Positions 19,811-28,913 of a DNA stretch of 64,000 nucleotides are shown piece after piece. The DNA comes from Glaciimonas soli. GTDB lineage: Bacteria; Pseudomonadota; Gammaproteobacteria; Burkholderiales; Burkholderiaceae_D. The number at the start of each line of letters is the position of its first letter. Position 1 is the first letter of the stretch. The notes below the pieces were generated by a model. The model worked only from the letters and a program-made list of their open reading frames with translations. It was not told where the DNA came from and made no database searches. The DNA lies in contig NZ_WINI01000004.1 in the NCBI RefSeq assembly GCF_009497155.1, forward strand, positions 1 through 64,000, given 5' to 3'. The position numbers were made by a program, and so were the translations under genes.

Positions 19811-19850
19811 GACATGTACCAAGCTCATGAGGTATTGACTAGTACATGTC
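19811..19850. promoter_or_regulatory. Paired GACATGTAC inverted repeats upstream of the pilin gene
   Basis: GACATGTAC (19811-19819) and its exact inverse GTACATGTC (19842-19850) lie about 31 bp apart centre to centre, close to three helical turns. Each contains the palindrome ACATGT. The position, 120-160 bp before the pilin start, suits an activator such as the adjacent LuxR-type response regulator. This is an inference from layout. Confidence 0.4.
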
Positions 19851-19913
19851 CTATTGCAGCCTCACGGTGAGCACAATCCGATTTATAGGGAGCGCTGCAA
19901 CGACGTTGCGCTG

Positions 19914-22900
19914 TCAAAGTCGCGTTGCCGTATCGAACTGCGCCAACGCAGTTTCTACGCGCTCACCGAGATGTACCAGCGCGTGCGTGAGAGCCTCACT
20001 TTCGCTGATCGGATCGTGCGCGAGTTGCGTTTCGATCTGCCGGCACACCGCCGCAACCTCGTCAAGTTGCAGCATCTTGAACGCCCCTTTGATCGAATGG
20101 ATCTGAGCGGAAAACGTGTCCCAATCGTGGCGCTCTAGTGCGTCGTGAGCTGATCGAAGTGACTTTTCCGTTTGCTGCGCGAGCATGCCCTTCAAGTGTG
20201 CGGGCCGTGCGACTGGCGAAACGTGAGCCGCGCCGCCAGTCGCGGCACTTGGTCCCATCGTTTTTTTCAGACAACGGCGAACGACCGCATCAATCAATGC
20301 CAGCGACATCGGCTTAGATAGGATCGCCGATATCCCAACCTCTTGAAAACGCATAGTGTCCGTGGCGGTGACATCCGCCGTAATCGCGATGATCGGCGTA
20401 TTCGCTCCCTGATTGCGCAAGCACGTCGCCAGCGCGTAGCCGTCTAATTTCGGCATCCCCAGATCGGTGAGCACAATATCGTAATGTCGTTCATTGAAAT
20501 AGCGAAGCGCTACGAGCCCGTCTTCAGCAAGATCGCAGGTATAGCCGAGCGTATGGAGCTGATCGCGGATCAGCTCACGGTTCACTTCATGATCCTCTGC
20601 CACTAACACGTGAATACCACGCAGTTCCTCGTCCGTGACTTCCGGCTCGGTCGATACCTCCATTTCGTCGGCGCTGGTGGCGAGTGGCAGCGTCACCGTA
20701 AAGATGCTCCCGCGATCCGGCTCACTCGTGACTGCTATCGTGCCGCCCATCGCCTCGACGAGCCGCTTGCAGAGTGCAAGCCCGAGGCCCGTCCCACCGA
20801 AGCGGCGCGCGATCGTTTCGTCCGCTTGACCAAACGCCTCGAAGATTTTGGCCTGCCGTTCCGTCGGGATGCCGATGCCGGTGTCCGTCACTACAATGTC
20901 GAGCCCCTGCGCAGAGCTCTGGCTCGTTTGCACGCTAATCGCCACGGCACCACTGTCCGTGAACTTGATAGCGTTGCCCACGAGGTTCACGACGATCTGA
21001 CGCAATCGCGTCGAGTCGCCGATATAGCGCAGCGCGATCGAGGCATCGACCGTCTCGGTCAACGTCAGTTTCTTGTGTTGCGCAAGCGGCATCAACATTG
21101 CGACGGTGTCGCGGATCATCGCACGAACATCGAAGCTGCTCGACTCGAAGCGCATTGCTCCCGCTTCGGCCTTCGAAAAATCGAGAGTGTCGTTCAAGAT
21201 GTCAAGCAACGCACGCGACGATGAGGTCACCGTGCGCAGCCGCGCTGCAATCGGTGCCGACTGGGGCAAGCGCTCGATTAATTCCAGATGACCAAGGATC
21301 GCATTGAGCGGCGTACGAATCTCGTGGCTTATCGTCGCGAAGAACACACTCTTTGCCGCATTCGCACTGTCCGCCGCCTGTTTCGCCACAGTCAGTTGAC
21401 GCGCGAGTTGCCGCTCTGCCGTCACATCCGAGAATGCTGCAACCATCACCGGACGTCGCTGGAAATGTGCAGGCGTCAGCTTCGCCACGACGTCAATCGC
21501 ACCATCATCCGTCGTCGGCAAATGCAGTTCGACGTCAACCGTCTCCGCTTTTTCTTCGCGCCGCTGATGAAACGCTGTCGGTGCGTCCTGACTCAGCGCA
21601 CCTCCGATCAACCCTTTTCCCCGTTCATCCAACTTCGCCCTGAGCGCCTGCATGTGCGCATTCTCCAGCAACGTCGAATGGTCGCTTGCATCGATCAACG
21701 CGAGTCCTACCTGGGCCGTCTCGATCAACGTACGACTTAGGTTTTCGCTGTCGAACACGCGTTCGGAGCGCTCGAACAGCGGAACCATAATCTTTCTATG
21801 AAAAAAGAGAACAAATATCCACAGTATTGCAACGGCGATTGCGGCGACAGCGGCCGACGTTGCCATATCACCGGCGACGACATGGAACATCACGCGCCAC
21901 GGCAACGTATAGATTATCGTAAAGCCGGTATCGCCGAGCGGGCTCGCCAAGGTAAATGCGCCCCTCTCAAACGCCTCAGCGATATTACGCGGCGCGGTGT
22001 GCAATATCGTCAGTGCCCATGCAATAGTCGATACTGTCGGTCTCTCGGAAGAGGTGCTGATGATCGGCTCGCCACGTGCGTCGACAATGGTATAAAAGCC
22101 CGTGAGCGAACGACCAGCCAGGCCCTCGGTCAACAAGGACGTGCGATATTCGCCGACCACCACGCCGAATGGAGTACTCCCGTCGAATGCAAGCGCGGAG
22201 GCGCGAAACGTATCGCGCCCGGACAACCACCCTGTGTCCGGCGGCAGCCATCTAATACTACGCTTTCCCTCGCGCCGCTCGGAGGCCCATAGCACCACAT
22301 CGTCGAGGCCAGCGCTGAAATAGCGCACGAGACGCGCACGATCCTTGAATGCGGCCGCAATAGCCGGGGCGTCCAGATTCGGTGCCGGCCGTATCGCGAC
22401 GGTTGATCCCGACAGCGTCACGAAATAGATCCTGGGATCCCATAGGACTCTCGCGGAGTCGGTTAATATGTCGAGCCGACGCTCGCCCTCTCTCTGCACG
22501 CCATGCACCAATTCGATTACATGCTGTATGGTAGCGCCATCGTCCGGCCGTACCGACGGCAACCGTAGCATGAGCCCGGTATTCTGGCCTAGGCCATCGA
22601 AACGGACCAATCCGGCGCGCTGGAGTGTTGCGAGATCCGCCTCATCTCCTTGAGCAGCATGTTTCCACAAATACTCGGCATTCGTGGCGCGGAGTCGTAC
22701 ACTCGAGCTGATCGAATTGATGTTCGTTATCACACGAATGAGGTCGTTTCCGAACACATTGCGCTCATCCGTAAGCAACTGGCTCAAGGCGCTGATCGTT
22801 CCCAACACGAACCCAAGCAGAAGGAACAACGTCAACACACCCGCGCCGGTGAAGAGCAGGCGCAACTGATGGACTCGAAACCGGGAAAATAAAGTAGAAA

Positions 22901-22916
22901 GGGTTTGTGAGTACAT
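19914..22916 (-). CDS. Hybrid sensor histidine kinase with receiver and Hpt domains (BvgS/EvgS type)
   Basis: This is a 1000-aa inner-membrane kinase. TM1 spans about 20-45, a roughly 300-residue periplasmic sensor follows, and TM2 spans about 352-372. The HisKA motif SHEIRTPLNAIL has its phospho-His near 531. HATPase motifs DTGIGIP and GGTGLGLALC end near 745. The receiver (VLVAEDHE) has its Asp in VLTDLGMP near 816, and the C-terminal Hpt motif IHSIKGAF has its His near 940. The full phosphorelay matches Bvg/Evg-type regulators of adhesins. Its partner response regulator is divergent, 186 bp away. The sensor is not recognisable as a Venus-flytrap pair, and the signal is unknown. Confidence 0.92.
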   Translation of the reverse strand: MYSQTLSTLFSRFRVHQLRLLFTGAGVLTLFLLLGFVLGTISALSQLLTDERNVFGNDLIRVITNINSISSSVRLRATNAEYLWKHAAQGDEADLATLQRAGLVRFDGLGQNTGLMLRLPSVRPDDGATIQHVIELVHGVQREGERRLDILTDSARVLWDPRIYFVTLSGSTVAIRPAPNLDAPAIAAAFKDRARLVRYFSAGLDDVVLWASERREGKRSIRWLPPDTGWLSGRDTFRASALAFDGSTPFGVVVGEYRTSLLTEGLAGRSLTGFYTIVDARGEPIISTSSERPTVSTIAWALTILHTAPRNIAEAFERGAFTLASPLGDTGFTIIYTLPWRVMFHVVAGDMATSAAVAAIAVAILWIFVLFFHRKIMVPLFERSERVFDSENLSRTLIETAQVGLALIDASDHSTLLENAHMQALRAKLDERGKGLIGGALSQDAPTAFHQRREEKAETVDVELHLPTTDDGAIDVVAKLTPAHFQRRPVMVAAFSDVTAERQLARQLTVAKQAADSANAAKSVFFATISHEIRTPLNAILGHLELIERLPQSAPIAARLRTVTSSSRALLDILNDTLDFSKAEAGAMRFESSSFDVRAMIRDTVAMLMPLAQHKKLTLTETVDASIALRYIGDSTRLRQIVVNLVGNAIKFTDSGAVAISVQTSQSSAQGLDIVVTDTGIGIPTERQAKIFEAFGQADETIARRFGGTGLGLALCKRLVEAMGGTIAVTSEPDRGSIFTVTLPLATSADEMEVSTEPEVTDEELRGIHVLVAEDHEVNRELIRDQLHTLGYTCDLAEDGLVALRYFNERHYDIVLTDLGMPKLDGYALATCLRNQGANTPIIAITADVTATDTMRFQEVGISAILSKPMSLALIDAVVRRCLKKTMGPSAATGGAAHVSPVARPAHLKGMLAQQTEKSLRSAHDALERHDWDTFSAQIHSIKGAFKMLQLDEVAAVCRQIETQLAHDPISESEALTHALVHLGERVETALAQFDTATRL

Positions 22917-23102
22917 GAAAGATGGACGATGTTAGATAGTGTGGCCGAGGCTTTTCATTCCTGATCGCAGTAGGTATTCAAATTCCTGTACAACACCCGG
23001 AAAATTGCGCCCCGACTGCGATATACTTCATTCGAAGCGCTACGCCATATCTGAAAGTCAGCGCTGAAGACATACATTCGACAATAGGCTAGCACAAATA
23101 TC

Positions 23103-23774
23103 TTGAACAGCAAGAACCCATTTTTGATCCGCGTTATGCTTGCCGACGATCACCCGACGGTGCTTAGCGGACTTGCCCACGCACTGACGCCGATCAGCAG
23201 CGTGAAAATCGTCGGAACAAGCCAGAATGGCAGAGAACTGTGCGCAGCGCTCGCAAAGGAGTCGTGCGACGTAGTCGTCTCCGACTATTCGATGCCGGGC
23301 GGTCAACATAGTGATGGGCTCACGCTCTTTGAATACATCCAGCGCCAATATCCAGATGTAAACATTGTCGCGCTGACGGCGATGGACAGTCCGTCGGTCA
23401 TTCAATCGCTGCTCGCAGTTGGTATTTCGTCGATTCTAAGCAAGTCGGATGCCATCGGCCACATCATCACGGCCATTCACGCGAGCTTTAGCGGCGGCGC
23501 ATATCTGTCGCCAATCATCGACGACATTGTTCGCCAGCTCTCCAGCACAGGCGACGTCGGGCATCCGCTGTCACCGCGCGAGCATGAAGTCGTGCGACTT
23601 TTCGCGTCTGGACTGACGATCGGTGAAATCGCAAAGCGCCTCAATCGCAGCAAGCAAACAATCAGTTCGCAAAAGACATTCGCGATGCGTAAGCTCGGTG
23701 TGACGAACGATGCAGACTTGATCCGCTACGCGATAGAAACGCAGCTTGTCGCGTCGACTCCCAAGGATCGCTAG
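23103..23774 (+). CDS. LuxR-family response regulator (BvgA/FimZ type)
   Basis: This 223-aa regulator has a receiver domain (LADDHPTVLSGLA, phospho-acceptor Asp61 in VVSDYSMP) and a C-terminal LuxR helix-turn-helix (SPREHEVVRLFASGLTIGEI, about 155-212). It is the likely target of the Hpt domain of the divergent hybrid kinase and a probable regulator of the fimbrial genes. No ATG exists at a sensible position. The frame opens after a stop at 23085 and TTG at 23103 is the only good start. Confidence 0.88.
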   Translation: MNSKNPFLIRVMLADDHPTVLSGLAHALTPISSVKIVGTSQNGRELCAALAKESCDVVVSDYSMPGGQHSDGLTLFEYIQRQYPDVNIVALTAMDSPSVIQSLLAVGISSILSKSDAIGHIITAIHASFSGGAYLSPIIDDIVRQLSSTGDVGHPLSPREHEVVRLFASGLTIGEIAKRLNRSKQTISSQKTFAMRKLGVTNDADLIRYAIETQLVASTPKDR

Positions 23775-23995
23775 CCCTGCGCCGTGTCAGCTTGGCGGGT
23801 GTAATACCCTGTCAAAACCCAAGAACAATTTGTGGCCCACGTCGAAATTCGTATATTCCACTTATGTGTGATGCTAAATCGCTGACTAGCGGTTACTTTC
23901 ACATGCGAAGTCGTGGCTACTTTAATGCGGATATGCAAGACATTCATCATCTGTTCAAAAATGCATCGGTTCGGAATAACCTCGAAAGCCGCGTG

Positions 23996-24153
23996 AATAA
24001 AGGGCTCGACAGACTATATTGCCTATTTCAACTGAAAATTTAAGATTCGCTATTAGCCCGACAGACTTTGCCGTCGATCTCTCGATTTTTCTTTTTCATA
24101 AAAATCAGATACTTATGAAATGCGTTTCCGACAGACTTTATTGTTCGCTTTCA
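23996..24153 (-). repeat. glmS-distal Tn7-like end with three spaced repeats
   Basis: Reading inward from 24153 on the minus strand there is a terminal TGAAAGCGAACAATAAAGTC copy. A second unit (GGCAAAGTCTGTCGGGC, about 24056-24073) and a third (GGCAATATAGTCTGTCG, about 24009-24025) follow. The third matches the inner repeat of the opposite end exactly over 17 bases. The stretch 23775-23995 before it shows no convincing gene. Confidence 0.75.
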
Positions 24154-24831
24154 AATACGTAAAGCGTTGCGGAAAATCTATTTCCCTTGTTTTTCTGAAT
24201 TCTGTGTAAAATCAAAATCAACTTTGATGCAAACAACGGCCAGGGACGATATGGTCTATCGAGCCAGTTCTGACTCCCGAAAATACAGTCGTCAATAGCG
24301 AATATCGCTACTATGTAGTTATCCAAAACACAGGAGGAGCGAACACTTCGAAATGTCCAGGTCGTGACAGAAATGACAGGGGAATTGAGGCACAAACCAT
24401 CTGCAGCTCAATTTGAGATGACGAATGCATCTGATACTGACCTTCATCCTGGCGACGAGCGGCGGGTTAATATCCTCTCTTGGCCGTATCCAGCGATCCA
24501 GTCGGGCATGCTTACCAGTTCTTCCGGTAAGACTTGGTATCGTGGAGGCGTTGTCAGTGTTAGCGTTGAATACTCCTTGGGTCACACGCATTTTCCATTT
24601 TGACTATATGAAACAACCCATGTTGTTTGATCCACTTCCGGGCGGGCAAAGCGCTCCAGACGCTTTTAACCCTTTCCGTGATCCAACTCATCAATTAGGA
24701 TCATGATTGATTGTTCAGACGTTCGTCAACAGACCTTCATTCAAGTTCACTTGGTCAGCTATTGCAATATGCTTCACTCCTTTTTCTTCATGGATTTCTG
24801 ATATAACGTGCTCAAGAAGTTCGTACATGGT
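24154..24831. other. Non-coding stretch between the two Tn7-like cargo blocks
   Basis: Several overlapping ORFs of 60-90 codons occur on both strands but none has a recognisable family, good ribosome binding site or sustained codon bias. I could not find a second element's glmS-proximal end here. It is probably decayed cargo. Confidence 0.4.
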
Positions 24832-27800
24832 TCAAACATCGTCCATTGTTAGGATTTCCAATTGTGGAAAAGTGACATCTAACGAAATATTTGCTTGCAG
24901 CGTACTCGTTTCCAATATGCTTTTGTTCCAATTTTTCGGGTCGTAGTATGGTTTGATAAGGGCAGCAGAATGCCCGTACGAGTTTCCCTTGCCATTTGAA
25001 AGTACAAGTACCGCTGGCTGTCCAGCTTTGGTCGGAGGTATGTCATTATCACTTATGGTTCCAACGCCCGCTCCTGATGATTTCAAAAGGCTCCATTTTG
25101 ATCCGTGATGCGTCGCTTCTAAATGACTTAAATTCGCCTTTTGCTGGATTGGAATGTACGAATAGGAGCAGTCGCCAGGTAAAAGAATTTTGAACCCATT
25201 GGCTCCACTTATTGTGGCAGCAACTGAATAATTATTATTTTTATCCCATGAACTTTCACTTTTTGTTGACGCACTAAGCACCACATTATTTGGTATCAAT
25301 GCTGCCGCTACTACCGTTACTGCAGCAAAATCTACACCTTTCCAGGCACCAATTGAATTTTGGGCAAAAGCGGGAATAGTTGGACCTCCTAAATATAATG
25401 ATGGAATCCCTTTATTTTTTCCTGCTAACAGGATTGCACTGACTATGCGCTCGACAGTAGGGCCTTTTATTCCATAGGACGGAGAAAGGAATGTATTACT
25501 GGTCAGAAGTCGACCTAACGCTAAGGTACTAAGGCGGTAATGATCGCGATCCCAATGAGACAAGCAAATTGCCGCTTCTGACTTGACAATTTCACCGACT
25601 AATATTGTCATACTAGCGGAGTCAGCGGGGCTACCAAATCCAATATCGTGCCAGAAAAACACCTTACTATTTCCACCAACTGTTGCATTTAACGAGTGGC
25701 ACGCACCTTGCCCAATATTGCGCACAATCACTGTATCAATTGAAGGGATCGTTACATTGGGGATTCTGAGTTTCGGTATGGGATCATTTTGCTTTACTGG
25801 AACCGGTATATTTTGAAAGAGTTGATCCAACAACGGTCCAATGACAGGTTCTAAGGTAGGAGTTAAGAACTCCGCAGCAATTCTTGCTGGGAGTTCAAAA
25901 ACCGTACCGATTGTTGTCCCCGCTCCAATATTTGAGCCACTGATATAGGTATCAATTGATGAGGTGCCGCTACCAATTGTTTTTGCCTCAAGCTTATGCC
26001 ACTCGCCAGGAACAATCCCTTTAATCTCATTATCTGTAAGTGGAATAGTTATAACGAAAGAAAATCCGAGGAATGCGTTTGCAATAAACGCAGATAGTGA
26101 AGCCGTATCTGTCATTAGTGGACATAAGAGGCAATCGAAAACTGCTATGAAGTTCCCGGGCTTATCCTCTACAGGATCAAGCGAATCCAGAACACCGATA
26201 TATCTCCGTCCAAAATCATTTCTAACAATTGTCTTTGTATCTTCTTTAGCTTTTTGCCTACTGCGTGCAAGCGAGAGTTGAAGTTCTCTAGCTCCTTGCG
26301 CTTTATTTTGTTCGACGATCGCTTGGTATGTTAACTTTTCCTTGGCTTCTTCCAATTGCCATTTTTTTGTATCCCTAACCCATTGTTCCAATGCTTTCTG
26401 ATACGCTATTTCTTCGGCATTATTATGTCCCCAAAGACTCATTTGAAATGCAACTGTAATAATAGTAAACGCGGCAAGCCCACCGATTATAGCTATACCT
26501 TCCAAACCAAGCGCCATCTCCGATATGGACGTGGCCATCAAACTATCAAATTCACCTAAAACATCTCCAAACAAAAAACCGGCATCGGCATCCATCCCAT
26601 CTGCGCCAATACCATACTCTTTATCCATTAGTTTGAATAAATCATCCAACTCAATATCTGCAATTCCATTCAATTTGGATTGCGATGCAAGGGATTTAGC
26701 AGCTAACTGCATTCTTACTGAAAAGCCACTTTTATATACTTCTTTTGGATCAACAATACTTGAGCTCAACGTTTGCCGAATTTCATTTAGATCGTTTTGC
26801 CGAGTTACACCTTGTTTCATACTTGAATTAAAGATCGCTGCTTTCAGTTGGTTGATTTTTTGGTAGTCATCATTACCAATATTGGCGAGCGATTGAAGCA
26901 AAGTTATTGCCGCACTTACGGAAACTTTCCTCTGATAGCGTGGTGGAGTACTGTCATACTGTTTTTGACTTGCTAATGTCTCCTCAATTCGTGTTGTGAC
27001 TGTTGGCAAGTTAAGCGCACTAGGAGCTGCAAGATCCTGAAGCCACTTTAGCTTAGTATTTAGGCTATTTGAGGAGCCTTTTAGCGATGACAAAACGGCT
27101 GCGGTTATCATACGATGCATCCGAATTTCCAGCCCATTTGGCACCTGGTCATTCAACATGCAATTCGCAAGAGCGCCAAAGCTGAGTGATTCCACTTTGG
27201 CGTTGCCATCATTTCCTGACGAGCCCACTGCTCCTGGATTGCCCGGTATGCCGTCAGGTCCATCTTCACCACATGGAAAACGGCTGGTAGCAGGTGATCC
27301 TTTCCCGCCTTTACCTAGAGTGCCACCTTTCCCACCTTCTCCAGCTGTGCCTCCAAGTGCCTGCACCAACAACTGTTTTTCTAAGCCGAGTTTGTATTCT
27401 GCTGAACTCACAGCGATAGAAATTGAACCGCCATTGCCACCTTTACCCCCATTTCCACCATCTCCACCATGGCCACCCGGCCCTCCGCTTAGCGGCGGAT
27501 GTCCAGGCTGCAATGGCGGAATATCCGCGCCGGGAAACCCAAACATGCCCTCAGCACCATTTCCACCAGCACCTCCATTTGCCATAACGGATAACTTACT
27601 TGAGTTGTCATCAAAATCGATCCTAACTGCATTTATACTTATCGCTCCACCAGTAAATCCTTCATCGCCTACTTTGCTAATTTTAGATTTCCATCCCAGA
27701 GCTGTGTCAGTTCCGGAAAAATTAACGGTTACATGTCCGACTATTTTGATAGTCTCACAATCAATACGTAAATCGATCGGACTCACCCCAAGAGCCGCCT

Positions 27801-27978
27801 GCCACGACGTATCGTCAACCAAAATAACTTCACGCGCAAAAATTCTAATAACACTTCTGTACGGATTTTTAGCTAGATACTGAGGTAACGAAACAGTATC
27901 GGCAACATACCAGGTTGGTATGTCACCTTCAGTAATTTGCCATATTGTCTCTTCAGGATTATTCGAGAGCGATTTCAT
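24832..27978 (-). CDS. Giant glycine-rich protein with a C-terminal ComEC-like metallo-beta-lactamase domain
   Basis: This 1048-aa protein matches no full-length family I know. Residues 1-130 look beta-rich. Two glycine-rich collagen-like blocks follow (about 131-185 and 205-260, such as GGHGGDGGNGGKGGNGG). A helical middle contains a candidate TM segment near 495-515 (EGIAIIGGLAAFTIITVAF) and a charged coiled-coil-like stretch. Residues about 745-1040 carry metallo-beta-lactamase-fold motifs: NIGQGACHS, SHWDRDHY near 806, LPGDCSYSY near 933 and EATHHGSKWS near 956. These are as in the ComEC nuclease-like domain. There is no signal peptide. The gene is more AT-rich than its surroundings, stands alone and sits inside the attTn7 island, where defence genes are common. 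Function is unknown. Confidence 0.7.
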   Translation of the reverse strand: MKSLSNNPEETIWQITEGDIPTWYVADTVSLPQYLAKNPYRSVIRIFAREVILVDDTSWQAALGVSPIDLRIDCETIKIVGHVTVNFSGTDTALGWKSKISKVGDEGFTGGAISINAVRIDFDDNSSKLSVMANGGAGGNGAEGMFGFPGADIPPLQPGHPPLSGGPGGHGGDGGNGGKGGNGGSISIAVSSAEYKLGLEKQLLVQALGGTAGEGGKGGTLGKGGKGSPATSRFPCGEDGPDGIPGNPGAVGSSGNDGNAKVESLSFGALANCMLNDQVPNGLEIRMHRMITAAVLSSLKGSSNSLNTKLKWLQDLAAPSALNLPTVTTRIEETLASQKQYDSTPPRYQRKVSVSAAITLLQSLANIGNDDYQKINQLKAAIFNSSMKQGVTRQNDLNEIRQTLSSSIVDPKEVYKSGFSVRMQLAAKSLASQSKLNGIADIELDDLFKLMDKEYGIGADGMDADAGFLFGDVLGEFDSLMATSISEMALGLEGIAIIGGLAAFTIITVAFQMSLWGHNNAEEIAYQKALEQWVRDTKKWQLEEAKEKLTYQAIVEQNKAQGARELQLSLARSRQKAKEDTKTIVRNDFGRRYIGVLDSLDPVEDKPGNFIAVFDCLLCPLMTDTASLSAFIANAFLGFSFVITIPLTDNEIKGIVPGEWHKLEAKTIGSGTSSIDTYISGSNIGAGTTIGTVFELPARIAAEFLTPTLEPVIGPLLDQLFQNIPVPVKQNDPIPKLRIPNVTIPSIDTVIVRNIGQGACHSLNATVGGNSKVFFWHDIGFGSPADSASMTILVGEIVKSEAAICLSHWDRDHYRLSTLALGRLLTSNTFLSPSYGIKGPTVERIVSAILLAGKNKGIPSLYLGGPTIPAFAQNSIGAWKGVDFAAVTVVAAALIPNNVVLSASTKSESSWDKNNNYSVAATISGANGFKILLPGDCSYSYIPIQQKANLSHLEATHHGSKWSLLKSSGAGVGTISDNDIPPTKAGQPAVLVLSNGKGNSYGHSAALIKPYYDPKNWNKSILETSTLQANISLDVTFPQLEILTMDDV

Positions 27979-28290
27979 TCATGTCTTTCAAATTATTAAT
28001 TTAGAGACAATAACACGCCTTGATATATTTCATATAAGAACTATTTGCGTCACTTCCAGAGCGCCAGAAAAGTGCTTTCCACACTCCTGCAACACCGACC
28101 GTCAAAGGCGCTAACCTCCGCGCTGTCCATCAAAGAACCCACCCCGCTCGCTCGATCCCCCTTCTGACGAAGCGGGAGTCTGCGCTCGACTGGCTTCGCC
28201 AGTACTGCCGCCCAAACTATTTTGGTTCACAATCTGATTGGTTTCAGATGTTGGTTGTCCAGAATATCGCTGACCGGTTCTTTGACTCTC

Positions 28291-28590
28291 CTAACGTTGC
28301 TCTGCACTGATCTCGTTATCCGACTCCATGACACCTTTATGGCCGTGTGCATAGACTTTCTTTCCATAGTAGCCAATTGACGTGTACGGATTGATTCCCA
28401 AGTCTGCGGCTGCGCCGGCTACACCCCTGTCCTTTTTACGGTTGGCTGCGAACTGGCCACATAGTTGATGCAAAGTCAACAAAAATTCAGTTCCCAGTTT
28501 TCTTATTTTTTGCTTATCCGCGTTAATCGCAGGAACATTCTCTTGTCGATTGCTGCCTGGTCGCGCAAAGCTTTGTTGGCACCGAACCAA
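28291..28590 (-). pseudogene. Decayed IS3-family orfA-like transposase fragment
   Basis: The 99-codon frame contains VAGAAADLGINPYTSIGYYG and, later, SDNEISAEQR, which resemble the helix-turn-helix and following segment of IS3-family OrfA proteins (ADLGINPYTLY..., then D-EISAEQ). The surrounding residues do not align and there is no orfB, so this would be a rearranged remnant. Similarity is by eye over short motifs only. The flanking bases 27979-28290 hold only stop-interrupted frames. Confidence 0.35.
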
Positions 28591-28731
28591 TCCTTGATCT
28601 TGCGGGTTGAATGACCGCTTGCAGGATTTGCGAATGTCCCTAATGGGTGGTTGCTGACTGTCGCAACACGTATTAGTTCGTAATAACGTAACGTGTGATC
28701 AACGATGACCCCATCTCAACGTATCAAGACG

Positions 28732-28874
28732 TTTTGTTTTCGACTTTATTTGTTGGATGAACGTCCCCTCTGGCCTTTCACATTTGTGTTTTCGACTTTG
28801 GACAATTTGTAATTAGATTTGAATGGCCGGGAACCAGCATGGATGCTAGTGGCTTGTTTTCGACTTTAATGACA
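28732..28874 (-). repeat. Second set of Tn7-like end repeats (three copies)
   Basis: Three copies of TGTTTTCGACTTT occur on the plus strand, at 28732-28753, 28783-28805 and 28852-28874. Read on the minus strand the outermost begins TGTCATTAAAGTCGAAAAC and the others contain AAAGTCGAAAACA. Spacing of about 50 and 70 bp over 143 bp resembles the dispersed distal end of Tn7. The repeat sequence differs from that of the 13855-24153 element, so a different transposase family member is implied. The exact terminal base is uncertain. Confidence 0.6.
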
Positions 28875-28913
28875 CGGAATAAATGATATTTCTTACGCCA
28901 CATCCAAGCCGGA

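Larger units (their letters stand above)
13855..24153. mobile_element. Tn7-like element in attTn7 carrying a fimbrial and two-component cargo
   Basis: The ends are imperfect inverted repeats: TGAAAACAAACAATAAAGTC at 13855 and, on the minus strand, TGAAAGCGAACAATAAAGTC from 24153. Both continue CTGTCGG and share the core ACAATAAAGTC with the ends of Tn7. Sub-repeats of the form A(A/T)AGTCTGTCGG recur at the left (13867 and 13888, close together) and right (about 24009, 24058 and 24127, spaced). This mirrors the dense Tn7 right and dispersed Tn7 left ends in the orientation Tn7 adopts beside glmS. The 5 bp flanks (AATGA and AATAC) do not form a perfect duplication. No tnsABCDE genes are present. 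Confidence 0.75.

Noticed and set aside
23792-24043. 83-codon plus-strand ORF before the distal Tn7-like end
   Set aside because: Its C-terminal codons are the transposon end repeats themselves, and no family or ribosome binding site is seen.
24319-24706. Overlapping ORFs of 79-93 codons on both strands
   Set aside because: They are mutually overlapping with no recognisable domain or translation start. Probably decayed DNA.
27158-27883. 241-codon proline-rich ORF opposite the glycine-rich gene
   Set aside because: Glycine codons GGN read as proline codons on the other strand. It is a mirror of the real gene.
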